DNA of 64,000 bases. Source: Pseudofabraea citricarpa. Lineage: Eukaryota; Ascomycota; Leotiomycetes; Helotiales; Dermateaceae. The notes beneath the pieces were generated by a model. It was not told the origin of the DNA. It searched no databases and saw only the letters and a program-made list of their open reading frames with translations. Every line of letters starts with the position of its first letter. Positions within the stretch are counted from its first letter, which is position 1. A program made the translations under genes and the position numbers. This document shows, one piece after another, positions 43,549 through 54,315 of this stretch. The stretch covers positions 496,001 through 560,000 of the forward strand of contig JAPWGK010000019.1 in NCBI GenBank assembly GCA_029641185.1, written 5' to 3'.

Positions 43549-45478
43549 ATGAAGTTCGCTCACGAGTTCAAAGATGCCTTGGTCCGGGAAGGCTTTCCGG
43601 CACGCTGGGTTGAGTCGGCCGTGCCCTACGGACAGCTGAAAAAATGTATCAAGAAGGTCGAATCCGAGCTGCGGTCACTGGGCCTGGACTCTGCAACTCT
43701 TGCGCAGTTGATGCCGCCTGCAACCACTGCCTACACACCCCAAGACGCCTCCGAAGGGCTCCCTGTGGCCTTCCAGTATGATTTCGATGGTATGGTGAAA
43801 ATATTATGCCATGCCAGCCTTCATTTCGTCCACCTACCTATCTTGAAAGGCACTAATTTTGCTTCTTGTCCGTCTAGGCAACAAGACACAGTTCCGACCA
43901 AAGTTGACGCTGTTTGTGCAGATTGAGGATGGCCTCGCCATTGATGCCAAACTTTCACCCGCCACGAGACAGTATCTGGAGAAGTTGGTCTCCAGCCAAG
44001 GACGGCAAACTGCCCCTCATGCCGATAAGACTTTCTATGCTGAACAGTCAGATATTGCGGTAGCTGAGTCTCCGATTGAAGAGTAAGCTATACCGGCTTT
44101 CTTGCTCTTGTTACACGTAGTCTCTTTTATTTTTGCAATTGTCATCTCAATAGCAACCCAGACAACCTAGTAGATACTGTTTGCGTATTATAGTAAAGCA
44201 TGCTGATAATATCGACTGGCTGTTTATTTGAGGAGGTAAAGGCGCAATAGGCAATATATCATATTGTTTGCTGCATCAGTACCTCACATTCGTTCCAGAG
44301 CACTCTCTATCTCTACTGCATTTCCATTGATATGTTTTTTCTGCAAGTCCTTCTATTACGACTGTTATAGCCATCTAGGAGTTAACTTAGTCAACAGATA
44401 CCCATCCGTAATATTGCCAGATGAAGTCTCTATACCCGAATCCAGGAATAAAAAGCCAGTGGTTCAACGCATCGAAGTTCCCTTGACTTTCGACTCTGAA
44501 TTCTTTGGCATACTACAGGGCGACGTCACGAATCTAGACACACTTCAAGCAGGAGAGCAGAAGGCGCTTGGTGATGAGATTTTAGCACTATCGACCGAGA
44601 TAACCAACTTAACCAAACCCACCAAATATAGCAAGACGGACCTATACCGCTGGAGACAGCTATTTGACATCTACCTCCAGGCCGGGATCTTCTTCTCGAC
44701 ACATGAATGCGACCATGGCAGACGGAACAGTGTGATGGCCTTGAAGCAGTTACAATGGTTCCAGAACGAGGTGATGAAGGAGGACATCGCCAGCTCTTTC
44801 AAGATGGCCGCCAGCCGCCAAGCCCTGGAGAGGTTTGTCAATATCAACGTGACCCTCCTGCGCAATCTGAAATTCCAAGAGATTAACCAGCTGGCTATCA
44901 CAAAAATATTAAAGAGTCAGCATGTTCCATCACCCACGTAGCAGAAGCCACCAGCTAATCCCCCCCGGAGAGTTCGACAAGCGAACCAAGTTAGGCGCGA
45001 CAAAAACATTTCCCCAGCTCATCCAGTCAGAGTCCATCATGTCGGAGACCATGGCGAAGGCCGTTTGTGCACAGGTCTCTCAAGATCTGATCAAAATCGT
45101 ACCACAGGTTGATGATTACCTCTGTCCGATTTGCTTTACCATATCTTGGCGACCGATACGTCTCAAATGCAAGCATATCTTCTGTATCCGCTGCACAATC
45201 CGAATGCAGAAGGAAAGGAAGATGTTCTGTCCCTTATGCCGCGGCCAGGTGATTATGGAGGCGGATCAAGGTATAATAAAACCCTCTCTTAGCATCCAAG
45301 CTCAACGGGACGCTAATCTTGTTCAGATAACATCGACGATGAACTCGCCAGCTTCCTCAAAAAGTACTTCCCCAAGGAGACGAGGCAGAAGCAGATCGAG
45401 TTGGAAACAGCCGCTGGCATTGAGCAGTTTGGGATCTATTATAAGCATCCCTCCGAGACCAAATGCCTAGTGATGTGA
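43549..45478 (+). CDS. SPX domain RING-finger E3 ubiquitin ligase-like protein
   Basis: Exons 43549-43789, 43878-44082, 44398-44915, 44971-45270 and 45327-45478 encode 471 aa. The N-terminus MKFAHEFKDAL, with VPYGQLKKCIKKVE, is the start of an SPX domain, which senses inositol pyrophosphates in phosphate signalling. Its core helices continue to about residue 320 (YSKTDLYRWRQLFDIYLQAG, LERFVNINVTLLRNLKFQEI). A C3HC4 RING follows with Cys373, Cys376, Cys388, His390, Cys393, Cys396, Cys408 and Cys411. A short C-terminal helix ends the protein. SPX-RING proteins are known in fungi, but substrates are not established. The 315 nt second intron is long; an extra small exon there cannot be excluded. 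Confidence 0.9.
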
Positions 45479-46591
45479 TGCGACCCTTGCCTGGCTGGGC
45501 TGGGGTCTATAGATGGAAGAGAGGCAGTCAAGGGGAGTTGTATTTCCCAGAATCATTTAGAACCACCAAGATACCCCGCAATAGTATTCATATTTTCACG
45601 TCAAACGACACCAAATATTTCCCCCACTGCAGCAAAACGGCTTCAACCCAATCAACCGTGCAAGCAATGCTAGCAGACCACAGACTTCCTAATGACAGAG
45701 TTCAGGCGCGCGTTTGAATTGAAATCTCCCACGCCCACACTGACTAGCCAAGGCACGCACGCCTCTGGAATTTTGCCTCCAAAAAGAAAAGAAAAAAAAG
45801 AAAAAAGCAGGCGTGAAATTTAGATTTATACAGACGCGGCCCAGAGGCTGTCTGTTCCACCGAACTGCACCTCGTCCGTGTCTCGTGGGACAGGCATATC
45901 GAACCGATACTCGGGGCTACGAGATGATGGTCTTGGGAGGTAGCTCTTATTCCATGTTACCTACCCTAGTTGAGCAACATGTAGTTTTTGGGTCTTGTTT
46001 GTGCAGCAGCTGATGTAGGTAGGTAGGTAGCTTTCAGACAGCTAACAAGGATATCCTTTCCTCCTAAATACCTGGGTGACTAAGAGACGTAGATATAAAA
46101 TCGCCGAGGCGTTTGATAGTCAGCCAGAGACAATTGAAAATTCTCTGCTTTTACAGAGAGTATATTAACTAAACTTTCTTTCTTATTATGTTGACACCAG
46201 GGAAATGTCCAATCAAATTTTCCAAAATTCCAAGTCAATTAGATACTTGCTACAATAAGTAGGCGGGATGAAGTGTAGTTGAAGGCAAAGGCACATTTCT
46301 CCAGACATCATGGTAAATTGGATGACACAAAGCACTTCAATCGTAACCTTTAACTAATTGGAATCTCAACAAACTACCATAGAAGGACAACAAAACCATA
46401 GAACGCGCAGAGGTATCCAGCCAAATCAACCGAAACGCTCCCTGCCAATCCGGACCTCCCCATCCCATCTAGCCCTCCCCAATGCCTAGTATCCCGACTT
46501 AGACTATCCTATCCCATCCGCAATCATTGACGATCATGACAAAGGCAATAAACATTAAACACTACATAAGCATTGCATCCTCTTATATCCT
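45479..46591. other. Convergent intergenic region
   Basis: 1.1 kb between two stop codons. It includes a poly-A/G stretch (45779-45808), a GTAGGTAGGTAGGTAG run (46015-46030) and moderately AT-rich sequence. No gene was recognised. Confidence 0.5.
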
Positions 46592-49400
46592 TCAAGCAGA
46601 TGTTCGTTTTGAGTCCTTAGGAAATTCCCCTGGAACATGCAAATGACTGATAGTACTGACGCTTGTTGCACTTGGGCTCATGGATGGACGGGTAGGATCT
46701 AGTGGATTAGGAATATTTTGTGATAGGAGTGATGACGTCGCTGCTGGTTCAGTGGATATGTCCGTGGATAGTGTGTCGATACTACTGCGGTTCTCGTCAA
46801 GACCACGTACTCCGGACATCGCATTTTGGCCATGTTGAGAAGCCGTGTCTGGTGCTGCAATCATCGTAGCTTCTAGAGCGGCTTGCTGTTCAGATCTCTG
46901 TTCGAAAGTGTCGGGTGCAGCAATCTCGGAAGCTTCCCTGGCAGCTTGGTCATGTTGCTGCTGGAAGTAACTGGGAGAAACCTCTGCATGGTCTTCTTGG
47001 TAGTGTTGGTAGGCTTCTGCCCCCGCAATGCCTGCGGCTGCTCCTCCGAATCCAGCAGCTGCAAGACCCGAAGAATTGATGTTGTCGGACGCGTGGTGCT
47101 CATGGTTGGCAGGCTGTTGCTGGATTGGCTGGTACGTATATGGATTGATACCATCTTGGTGTGCTTGCGCATTAACGAGAGCTGCGTGTGTTGGAGACGT
47201 CCCGGAAGCTTGACCGCCGTAATTTTGGCCTACGCCGCTACTGTGAAAGTCAGGACCTGTGGCTACATCGTGATCTTTGATATCCCCAAAGTTGGAGCTT
47301 CCACTAGATGGTGAAAGAGGGGCCAGTAGGCCACGCTCTGCATTGACCTGGAGATCGGAAGGAAATCGCCCACCTGGTTGGGGGCGCCTTGGCAACGTGT
47401 CTTGCTTCGGACCCTGCGCTGCAATCGAGGAGGTTGTAGCACTAAAAGGCTCCTCATCTTCGTCGTTCATACCCTCTCCATCTGATGAGACTGAGCCAGC
47501 TTTCGACCTCATGGAGTTACCTGAGACCGAGCGTGCATGTTGACGTACAAATGCACTGCGTTCTTGTGGTGATTTCTCTGTCAACGTCTTCATATCCTCG
47601 TACCCTACATCGTCTCCAGTTAGTCCTCGGGGAACACGACATCCATTCGTGGGTGTAAATTCAAACTAGAGTATACTTACATGCAAGCATGGTTTCGTAA
47701 CTTTCTGCGCGGAATACCCAGGAGTGCCCACGATGCATGGACCCGGTTTGACGGCCTTTGAGCATGAACTTATTCGAGGAAGCACCTGCCTGCGAATGTG
47801 ATCCAAGTTTCTGTTCGGGTAGATACAGAGACATAATGGGAGCCTGGTTCTTGTCTGCAGATTTGAATTCATGAAGATGTGTAGGCGACAATACATACCT
47901 ATACAATTAGCACAGTCTGTCAGGGGGGTAGCTTTATTCTTACCAGCCGGGTGTGTAACTCTTCAAGTACTTGCTCTTTCTCTCCAGAAGACCGGCTCTG
48001 ACTTCAGAAGCCAGCTCATTATCGCGGCCTGGATAATGGATGTTTTGGGGCTCACGAACTGGAATCCGTGGATCAACAAAATGCTCATCATTCTCTACAA
48101 AGACATTCCACTCATGGTCCTTGGGCATTGCAATCGGGCCAGTGCGCAGTTCCTCAATGGCATTATAAGCGCCATCGGCCTCTCGCTTCATGATGCCAGC
48201 AAGTGCATTGTAGGATTTTTGGATCTCGCCAACCACAATTGCTTCGAGCTCCCGTCCGGAAGCCTCCAGGTTGAGATATGCCTGTTCAGTGTTAGTATAC
48301 TGTTACTTTAACATATTGTCTATGTGTCCCTACCTGATGTAGATAGTTTTCCTCGTCTATCTGCCTCTCAATCTGGCGATCGACTGCAAGTCTTAGCAAG
48401 TAAGGATCTTGCTTGCCAGTCATGGTCGATGGGTCCATATCGGACTGCCCAAGGCCTTCAGCAAGGTGGTTGACAGCTTTGCGAGTGTTCTCCATTTCCT
48501 TATCCACTGAGTTCTTGAAGTCCCCTGAGAGATTTTTGATTTCCTTGATCTTCTGGTTGAGATCGGTACGAAGTCCCGAAAGCGCTAGGATAACATCATT
48601 CTCAATATCCTTTGCCTTGTTCGCCTCGACAATACACGTTTTGTGATAATCTCGTAATATTTGTAAGGCATCGTCAACACCACCTGAAGCCAGGAATGAA
48701 GGAGGCGCAGCCGTGTTATTGATCACATTAGAAACCTTCAACAGACTCTTAGCCCTGTGCTCATACTGCTCCTGAATACTCTTGAAGTACTGAATGAGGT
48801 CTTTCAAAACTTTGCGCCAGGCTGTAATTGAAGTTTAATATTAGCATGTGATATTGAGAAATTAACACTGTTAGAATTACCTTGAAACCTGTTTGCCAGG
48901 ATCTCTGTGGGGTTCCCGCTGGTAGGGACTGGGGAGAAGAAAGCACTGTGCATTTCATCAACATCTCCCGACGATTGCAGGGCCAAACTGCGCACACTCC
49001 CGGCCCTAGAACTCCTTCGAGAGCCGCTCCTCTTCAAACTCGCACCCCGCTTCAACGAAGCTTTCTTCTTTAATGTACCTCCTCTGGAGGGTATCAGTGT
49101 GTCCCCTTGCGACATGACCGAGTTAGAACGCTGCATCGGACCATCTATTATGGAGCTTCCACGCTGACTGGCGTCCCACTCCTCGTTGAATCTGCCGTAG
49201 TTCTGCGGCTGCGCAGCCGATTGTGAGAGAGGTGAGGAATCAGACGGGTTGCCCGCAGAAGTTCCAAAGTCTGTCGCAGCGGTCATAGGTGCCAGATGCT
49301 GTGCTCGCGGTGTGCTGCTGGCTCCGTAGCCCCGGTCGTGCTGGTCTTGGGAAGGTAGAGGGATTGCGGAATGGCCGTCGAGGGCTGTGGTTTTAGACAT
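46592..49400 (-). CDS. slm1: SLM1/SLM2-type PH domain protein (TORC2/eisosome adaptor)
   Basis: Exons 49400-48881, 48821-48334, 48281-47944, 47898-47681 and 47604-46592 encode 858 aa; the frame closes exactly, with introns of 45-76 nt. A Ser-rich N-terminus with LKKKASLKRGASLKRSGSRR (about 110-130) precedes an F-BAR-like coiled region (about 170-400, AWRKVLKDLIQYFKSIQEQY onward). Next is a PH domain (about 430-530: KSKYLKSYTPGWYVLSPTHL, KFMLKGRQTG, HSWVFRAESYETMLAWYEDM), then a long disordered Gln/Ala/Ser-rich tail ending VPGEFPKDSKRTSA. Yeast Slm1/2 bind PI(4,5)P2, sit at eisosomes and recruit Ypk1 to TORC2. The same role is inferred from the domain order. Confidence 0.92.
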
Positions 49401-49991
49401 GGTGGGAGGCTCGGGCTCTTGACGCAATGCAATAATAAGGATGGGCGTCTGGACCCAGAGAAACTAGCTTTTTGGGTTTCACAGTGTTAAGACCATGATG
49501 ATACACGAAAGTTGCAGAGATGGGAATCTTGACCAACGGGCAGAGAAAGACTAACTTGAGTTTGCAGACTAATAAGCCTCGTAGCGCCAATCAGCTGGCA
49601 TGCACAGCGGTGTAAACACAGGAACACAGGAGCTTCGAGTCGAGCAGGGAATGAAATTCGGAGACGGAGGTGAGGATGGGTGGGTATATGAATGGAAGAG
49701 AAGAGGGGAGGATTTGTGGTAGAGGGTCGAAGTTGAAAGTCAAGGCCGTTGTGGTTGTGGATGTGTTGTAGGTATGGTACGGGTGGACTAGGATTGGGGA
49801 TTGGGGGAATTGGGGGATTGACTTCAAGTTAATTCTCGACCGAACTGGGGCCGCGAGGGAGATGAGCGACGAGGGAGATTGATTTGATTGTGCAGGACAG
49901 GACGGGCCTAGTGTGGCTGATCGATGACGTTGCTTGCCGTCCAGCCTCTCGCCTGACGAGGATGATGGGATGGACTCAGTTCAGTTCTTGG

Positions 49992-50031
49992 TACTTGGGT
50001 ACTTGGGTACTTGGGTACTTGGGTACTTGTG
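49992..50031 (+). repeat. 8 bp minisatellite (TACTTGGG)n
   Basis: Four perfect tandem TACTTGGG units and a fifth reading TACTTGTG. Confidence 0.9.
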
Positions 50032-50311
50032 GAAGTAGGTATTTGGTACTTTGCTGTTCACCCAGATCCTACTGTATTGTTCTGTACTGTATACCGAAGC
50101 ACTATTCATCACCGTATTACGCCCTGCCAATATTGAATAATATCCACAGACCCAAATACAAGACTCCAGCCTCTCGGCCCCGCATTCGGAAGGGTTCAGC
50201 TCTTCATGGCCATCCCCATTCCCGATCTGCGTCTGCGTCTGCGCCTAACCCGAATAGCGATGCCCTCGAACTACTTTGGTCATACGATTCACGTCATCGA
50301 GCGAGATGTGC

Positions 50312-50338
50312 CATCCAGAACATCCAGAACATCCAGAA
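50312..50338 (+). repeat. 9 bp tandem repeat (CATCCAGAA)x3
   Basis: Three perfect tandem copies at 50312, 50321 and 50330. Confidence 0.9.
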
Positions 50339-50669
50339 CACCCGAAGCTCACTTTTCGAGATTCCAAATCGTGAAATGACAATCACGTGGTAGAGTCCAA
50401 AGCTCGAAAAAGAACATGTCCGAATCGCCAACAGACGAAGACAACTCCCTATAGCAATTCTAAACAGCGGAACTACCAGGCATACACACCACTCGAAAAG
50501 CCGACCAAGCTGCTACCCCTCTCATAGTATCACATCATGTGTTGACTGATTCCATGACCGCATGCAGAAGCGCTTTGTTCTAAGAGCAAGACATCACTCT
50601 ATCCAAGGAGCCCACCACATACACCGACGAAACACACTCAAGCTTTTCGATGCTGAATTCTGCAACACT

Positions 50670-51729
50670 CTATAGTGCAGCCCGATTATTTATTCTCCAG
50701 CGTGAAGTCGAAGAATCCTCGCTAACCTTCTCTTCCTCCTTCAATTTCCACTATCAACGCGAAAACATCAGTGAGGTGTGTTAGACAAAAAACAAGCGAG
50801 GGATACCACTTACGAGAACTTGCATGACCCCTCCATGTGCTGGGAGATGGAGGTTCTCGGGAACATCCTTATAGATTATCTTAACAATCTCCATTGAAGA
50901 CCAGTCGTCTAGCTCAGCATCTGCAGTTTCGTTGCCTTCGGAGGATTTTGGAGATCTCAGGACTTGCAAGACCTGGTCCTCTCGCTGCTGTCGGTGTCGG
51001 ATATACTCAAGAATCTTGCTCGGTCCGTCGTTCACAACTGGACCGTGGCCTGGGTAGGCTCTTCCCTGGAACAGCCCTCTCATTTTCTCGAGGCTTGCCA
51101 AATAAGTCGCAAGATCCTCAAATACTGCCGTTCCATGGCCAAGGACGTTGTCGCCAGTGAACATGGAATCCTCCTCGTCTAGAAGTAGTGCCATGTGGTC
51201 TTGTGTATGACCTGGTGAGAACACAGCGCGGACAGATGCCCCATCTACATGAAAAACTTGCCCGTCTTCAATATTTAGTTGCCCGTCAGTAGGCTGGTTC
51301 TTGTGTATCCGGGTTTCGGGAGAGAAGTGTAGCAAATCTGAAATGCCACCCTGGTGGTCATGATGCCAATGTGTAATGATGGCATCCGATACCTGTGCAT
51401 TTTGCTCCTCTAGAGTTTTTCTCAATGCTTGGATCCATGATTCTTTACCCTCGCCCGTATCAACTAGCAAACGACGAGCGCCAGTGCCAAGGAGATACGT
51501 ATTTGTTCCTGTTGCTCTGTGGTTAGTATTCAATCTGGGGCTGTCTATATCGACATCAGAGTGCCTACCTTGTAAAGTAAACTGATTGTACTGACTGTCA
51601 GCAACTGGTTTCAGCAGTATGGCCAGTCTGCACTGAGATAATTACCTTGCCTGGATTTCCACCGAGTATCCGTATGACAGACTTGCTCAGCCTCTCTACC
51701 TCAGGAAGCTGAACGATTTGGGCTGCCAT
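50670..51729 (-). CDS. Metallo-beta-lactamase-fold hydrolase, LACTB2-like
   Basis: Exons 51729-51646, 51581-51569 (13 nt), 51508-50814 and 50750-50670 encode 290 aa. The N-terminus LPEVERLSKSVIRILGGNPG and the join GKFTLQGTNTYLLGTG are hallmarks of LACTB2-type proteins; the 13 nt exon supplies FTLQ and the first base of Gly. The metal motif HWHHDH is at 79-84, with further ligands in FSPGHTQDHM and the Asp of MFTGDNVLG. Human LACTB2 is a mitochondrial endoribonuclease, while fungal relatives include polyketide-releasing thioesterases. No polyketide synthase lies nearby here, so the housekeeping type is favoured. The C-terminal DVPENLHLPAHGGVMQVLWK fits the family's last helix. ATG 51729 is the family start; earlier in-frame codons are less likely. 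Confidence 0.88.
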
Positions 51730-52314
51730 GACTCTGGATGAAGGGGACAATCTCATGGAACGAAGGAAAGATGGGGTATTAGATGTAAGAAGGAGCGTCA
51801 CTTATTAGCAGGCGAAATGTCGTGCTGAGATGTTGAGCCGAGGTATATCAGCAATACGGCAGATGATTGAGCACGTCAAAAATATCACTGGAACAATGTT
51901 GTTGACCTTTCCGGCGAGTGGCCTTCCCCAGACCCTCATTCTCACTTGATCTTGTGGAGAGCAAAGGGATATCTCAGTAATACATTTGCAAATGCTCCAT
52001 TACGAGTAAACGTTCGCTGCTATAACATGCACTGAGGGTGGGTAGTGTAGTTGGGCACATAACTCCTTCACCGCCCTCGGCATCTGAACCTTTTTGTATT
52101 GATGAGCGCAAACAAAGGCGGTGTGCGAGGTGAAATTCTGCCCTCCGACGGACAACCCGCAACACTAGCCACACATCAAGAGCTACAATAGCTACAGTAG
52201 CTCATAGCCTCAGTCTTTAACCTCTCACTGCAAACCCGCTGTTGCTCTACCTTTGGTCTCTACAGGCACTGCTGTCAATTCTTGAGCCGCAGTTCAGGCA
52301 GCCCTCGGTTCAGC
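51730..52314. promoter_or_regulatory. Divergent intergenic region, LACTB2-like gene / ubp8
   Basis: 585 bp with both promoters. A stretch rich in AGCTACAATAGCTACAGTAGCT (near 52180-52203) is a short imperfect repeat. No gene is present. Confidence 0.5.
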
Positions 52315-54315
52315 ATGGGTTCGTCGCGGCCAACGACCCCAGCGTCGCCCAAGTTTGTCAAGGTCAAATCTCCTCAGCCTGGAGTTCCCCTGTACGGATG
52401 TGGTAAGTTGACGATACAGTGCCTAAGTAGAACCACATTCTGACAAGTACATTCTCAGAGCATCTACAGCTTTTTCTGCAAGAGTCAGATCGCATGCAAA
52501 ATACCATTCAGCATTACAAGAATTGCCTTCGTGTTATTTTCGATAATACTCCTATCGTTCCCCAGACTTCCAAGACCCCGAAAGGTCAAGCCTTAACCTC
52601 GCTCACTCCAAATTATCTTTGTTTGCAATGTACAGCTACTACAACTGCTCGGGATCGTATAAACCATGGCTCAGAGACGCGGCACCGGTTTTGTAAGGGG
52701 GCATATGGAGTACTCTTCTTGGGTAATGGCTAATCGATGCAGATGTTGAGTCTAGAACTGGTGGTCTGTTCTGCCAAATGTGTGATGACTTTGTTTGGGA
52801 CCCAACTTTAGAGGAGCTGAGAATGCGCAAGTTCGGTACCGGATCATTCTCCAGTAAGCAATGTACGATCCCACCTGTCCTTCCATCTACATGCAATGAT
52901 ATGGTCGCGGTGTTATGTGCTATCGTCAGCGAAGGCGGAATTTCATTCCCAGCCAGTACCAGTGCTAGTGCATTGTTGTATTACAGCAGCCCTCAATGAA
53001 ATGAAGTATGCAAACTCATGGAGTCTCTATAGCGCGAAAACGAAAGCACGACGAGTTGTTTACCGGCACTGATAAGGAGGACCCAAACATATCATCAAAC
53101 ACAACTGAGGCGCCTTGCCGTGCCCTCGGAATTCGAGGAATTTACAACATGGGCGCCACCTGTTACATGAACGTGATTCTCCAATGCTTTGTTCATAACC
53201 CTTTGCTACGCAACTTTTATTTGAGTGATGGACATCAGAACGGCGACTGTAGTTACAAGAACTGCATGAGCTGTGCTATGGATGATATGTTCCAAAACTT
53301 CTATGCCGAAGAGACTACTACGGGCTATTCTGCTTCTAATATACTTGCGAGCTTCTGGCTGTCGAAACGGAAGGCATACGAGGAGCTAGCCAGTAACAAA
53401 GAACAGGATGCCCACGAATTTTTCCAATTCTTGACAGAAGAACTCCATGAGATCAATGGTAGTGGTCGGCCCTCTGGAGTGGAAGACAGTCCTGCATCAA
53501 AAAGCATGAACAATGGTACTGGGCAGGCATGCAACTGCATCGTTCATCAAACTTTCTATGGCAAGCTACAAAGTACCATAACATGCCAGAGTTGTGGAGA
53601 CGTCAATACTTCAGTCGAGAGCTTCCTTGATTTGAGTCTGGGATTGGACATAATTACGAAGAAGAAAGGACTCAAGAGTGGCACAAGCAAAGGTGGGCCG
53701 CTTAGCTTGCAGAAATGTCTCGATGAAGAATACATAAGACCTGAGCGCTGCGAATATAGTTGCCATAGTTGTGATACCCAGGAGGCGAAGAAGCAGCTCA
53801 GCATAAAGCGGCTACCCAATGTTCTCTGTATCCAACTCAAGGTAATTATCACATCCAAAGCACTATTGCTCCTGCTGATAGTATGTCCATCTAGCGCTTT
53901 AAGCAAGGCAGCAGCGTTGCCTCCAAAATTGACACCAAGGTCTCTTTCCCTCTCAAGCTTAACATGTTGCCTTATACAAACCGAGCGAGAAGTCAAGATA
54001 CGAGGCAGAATTTTGAGTTGGCACGATCATGCACGTACGATCTTCAAAGTGTTGTTGTGCATGTTGGCAATCTTGAGACTGGTAATTGCCCACCTGGATG
54101 ATGAATCGATCCGCGCTGACGTGTTAGGCCACTACGTCTCATATTCTCGGGTTGGCAATCAGGTATGCTTCTATCATCACGACAGCTACAACCTTTTTGC
54201 TTACAGACTTTAGTGGTTCAAATTTAACGACCACAACGTGACGTTGGCTTCCAAGTCGCAGGTCTTGAACGAGCAGGCGTTTCTTCTGTTTTATGTCATC
54301 CAGTCACTTGCATAG
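52315..54315 (+). CDS. ubp8: Ubiquitin-specific protease UBP8 (SAGA deubiquitinase)
   Basis: Seven exons, 52315-52402, 52459-52692, 52743-52853, 53033-53841, 53895-54081, 54128-54162 and 54214-54315, encode 521 aa. Ubp8 removes ubiquitin from histone H2B as part of the SAGA module with Sgf11, Sus1 and Sgf73. An N-terminal ZnF-UBP (about 29-140; YLCLQC, HRFYVESRTGGLFCQMCDDF) anchors it to the complex. The USP core has the Cys box GIYNMGATCYMNVILQ with Cys at about 187, and the QDAHEFFQFL helix. Two further zinc pairs are CQSCG and CHSCD, and the His box is GHYVSYSRVGNQWFKFND with His478. The last exons are tiny (35 nt), so unspliced frames lose the His box. ZnF plus the GIRGIYNMGATC start favours Ubp8 over other USPs. 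Confidence 0.93.

Larger units (their letters stand above)
49401..50669. other. Intergenic upstream of slm1
   Basis: About 1.27 kb. It contains a TACTTGGG minisatellite (49992-50031), three CATCCAGAA units (50312-50338) and G/A-rich leader-like sequence. Short frames such as 49884-50393 cross these repeats and are not credible genes. Confidence 0.55.

Noticed and set aside
50670..51729. Polyketide cluster thioesterase
   Set aside because: No polyketide synthase or tailoring genes are present nearby; neighbours are slm1 and ubp8.
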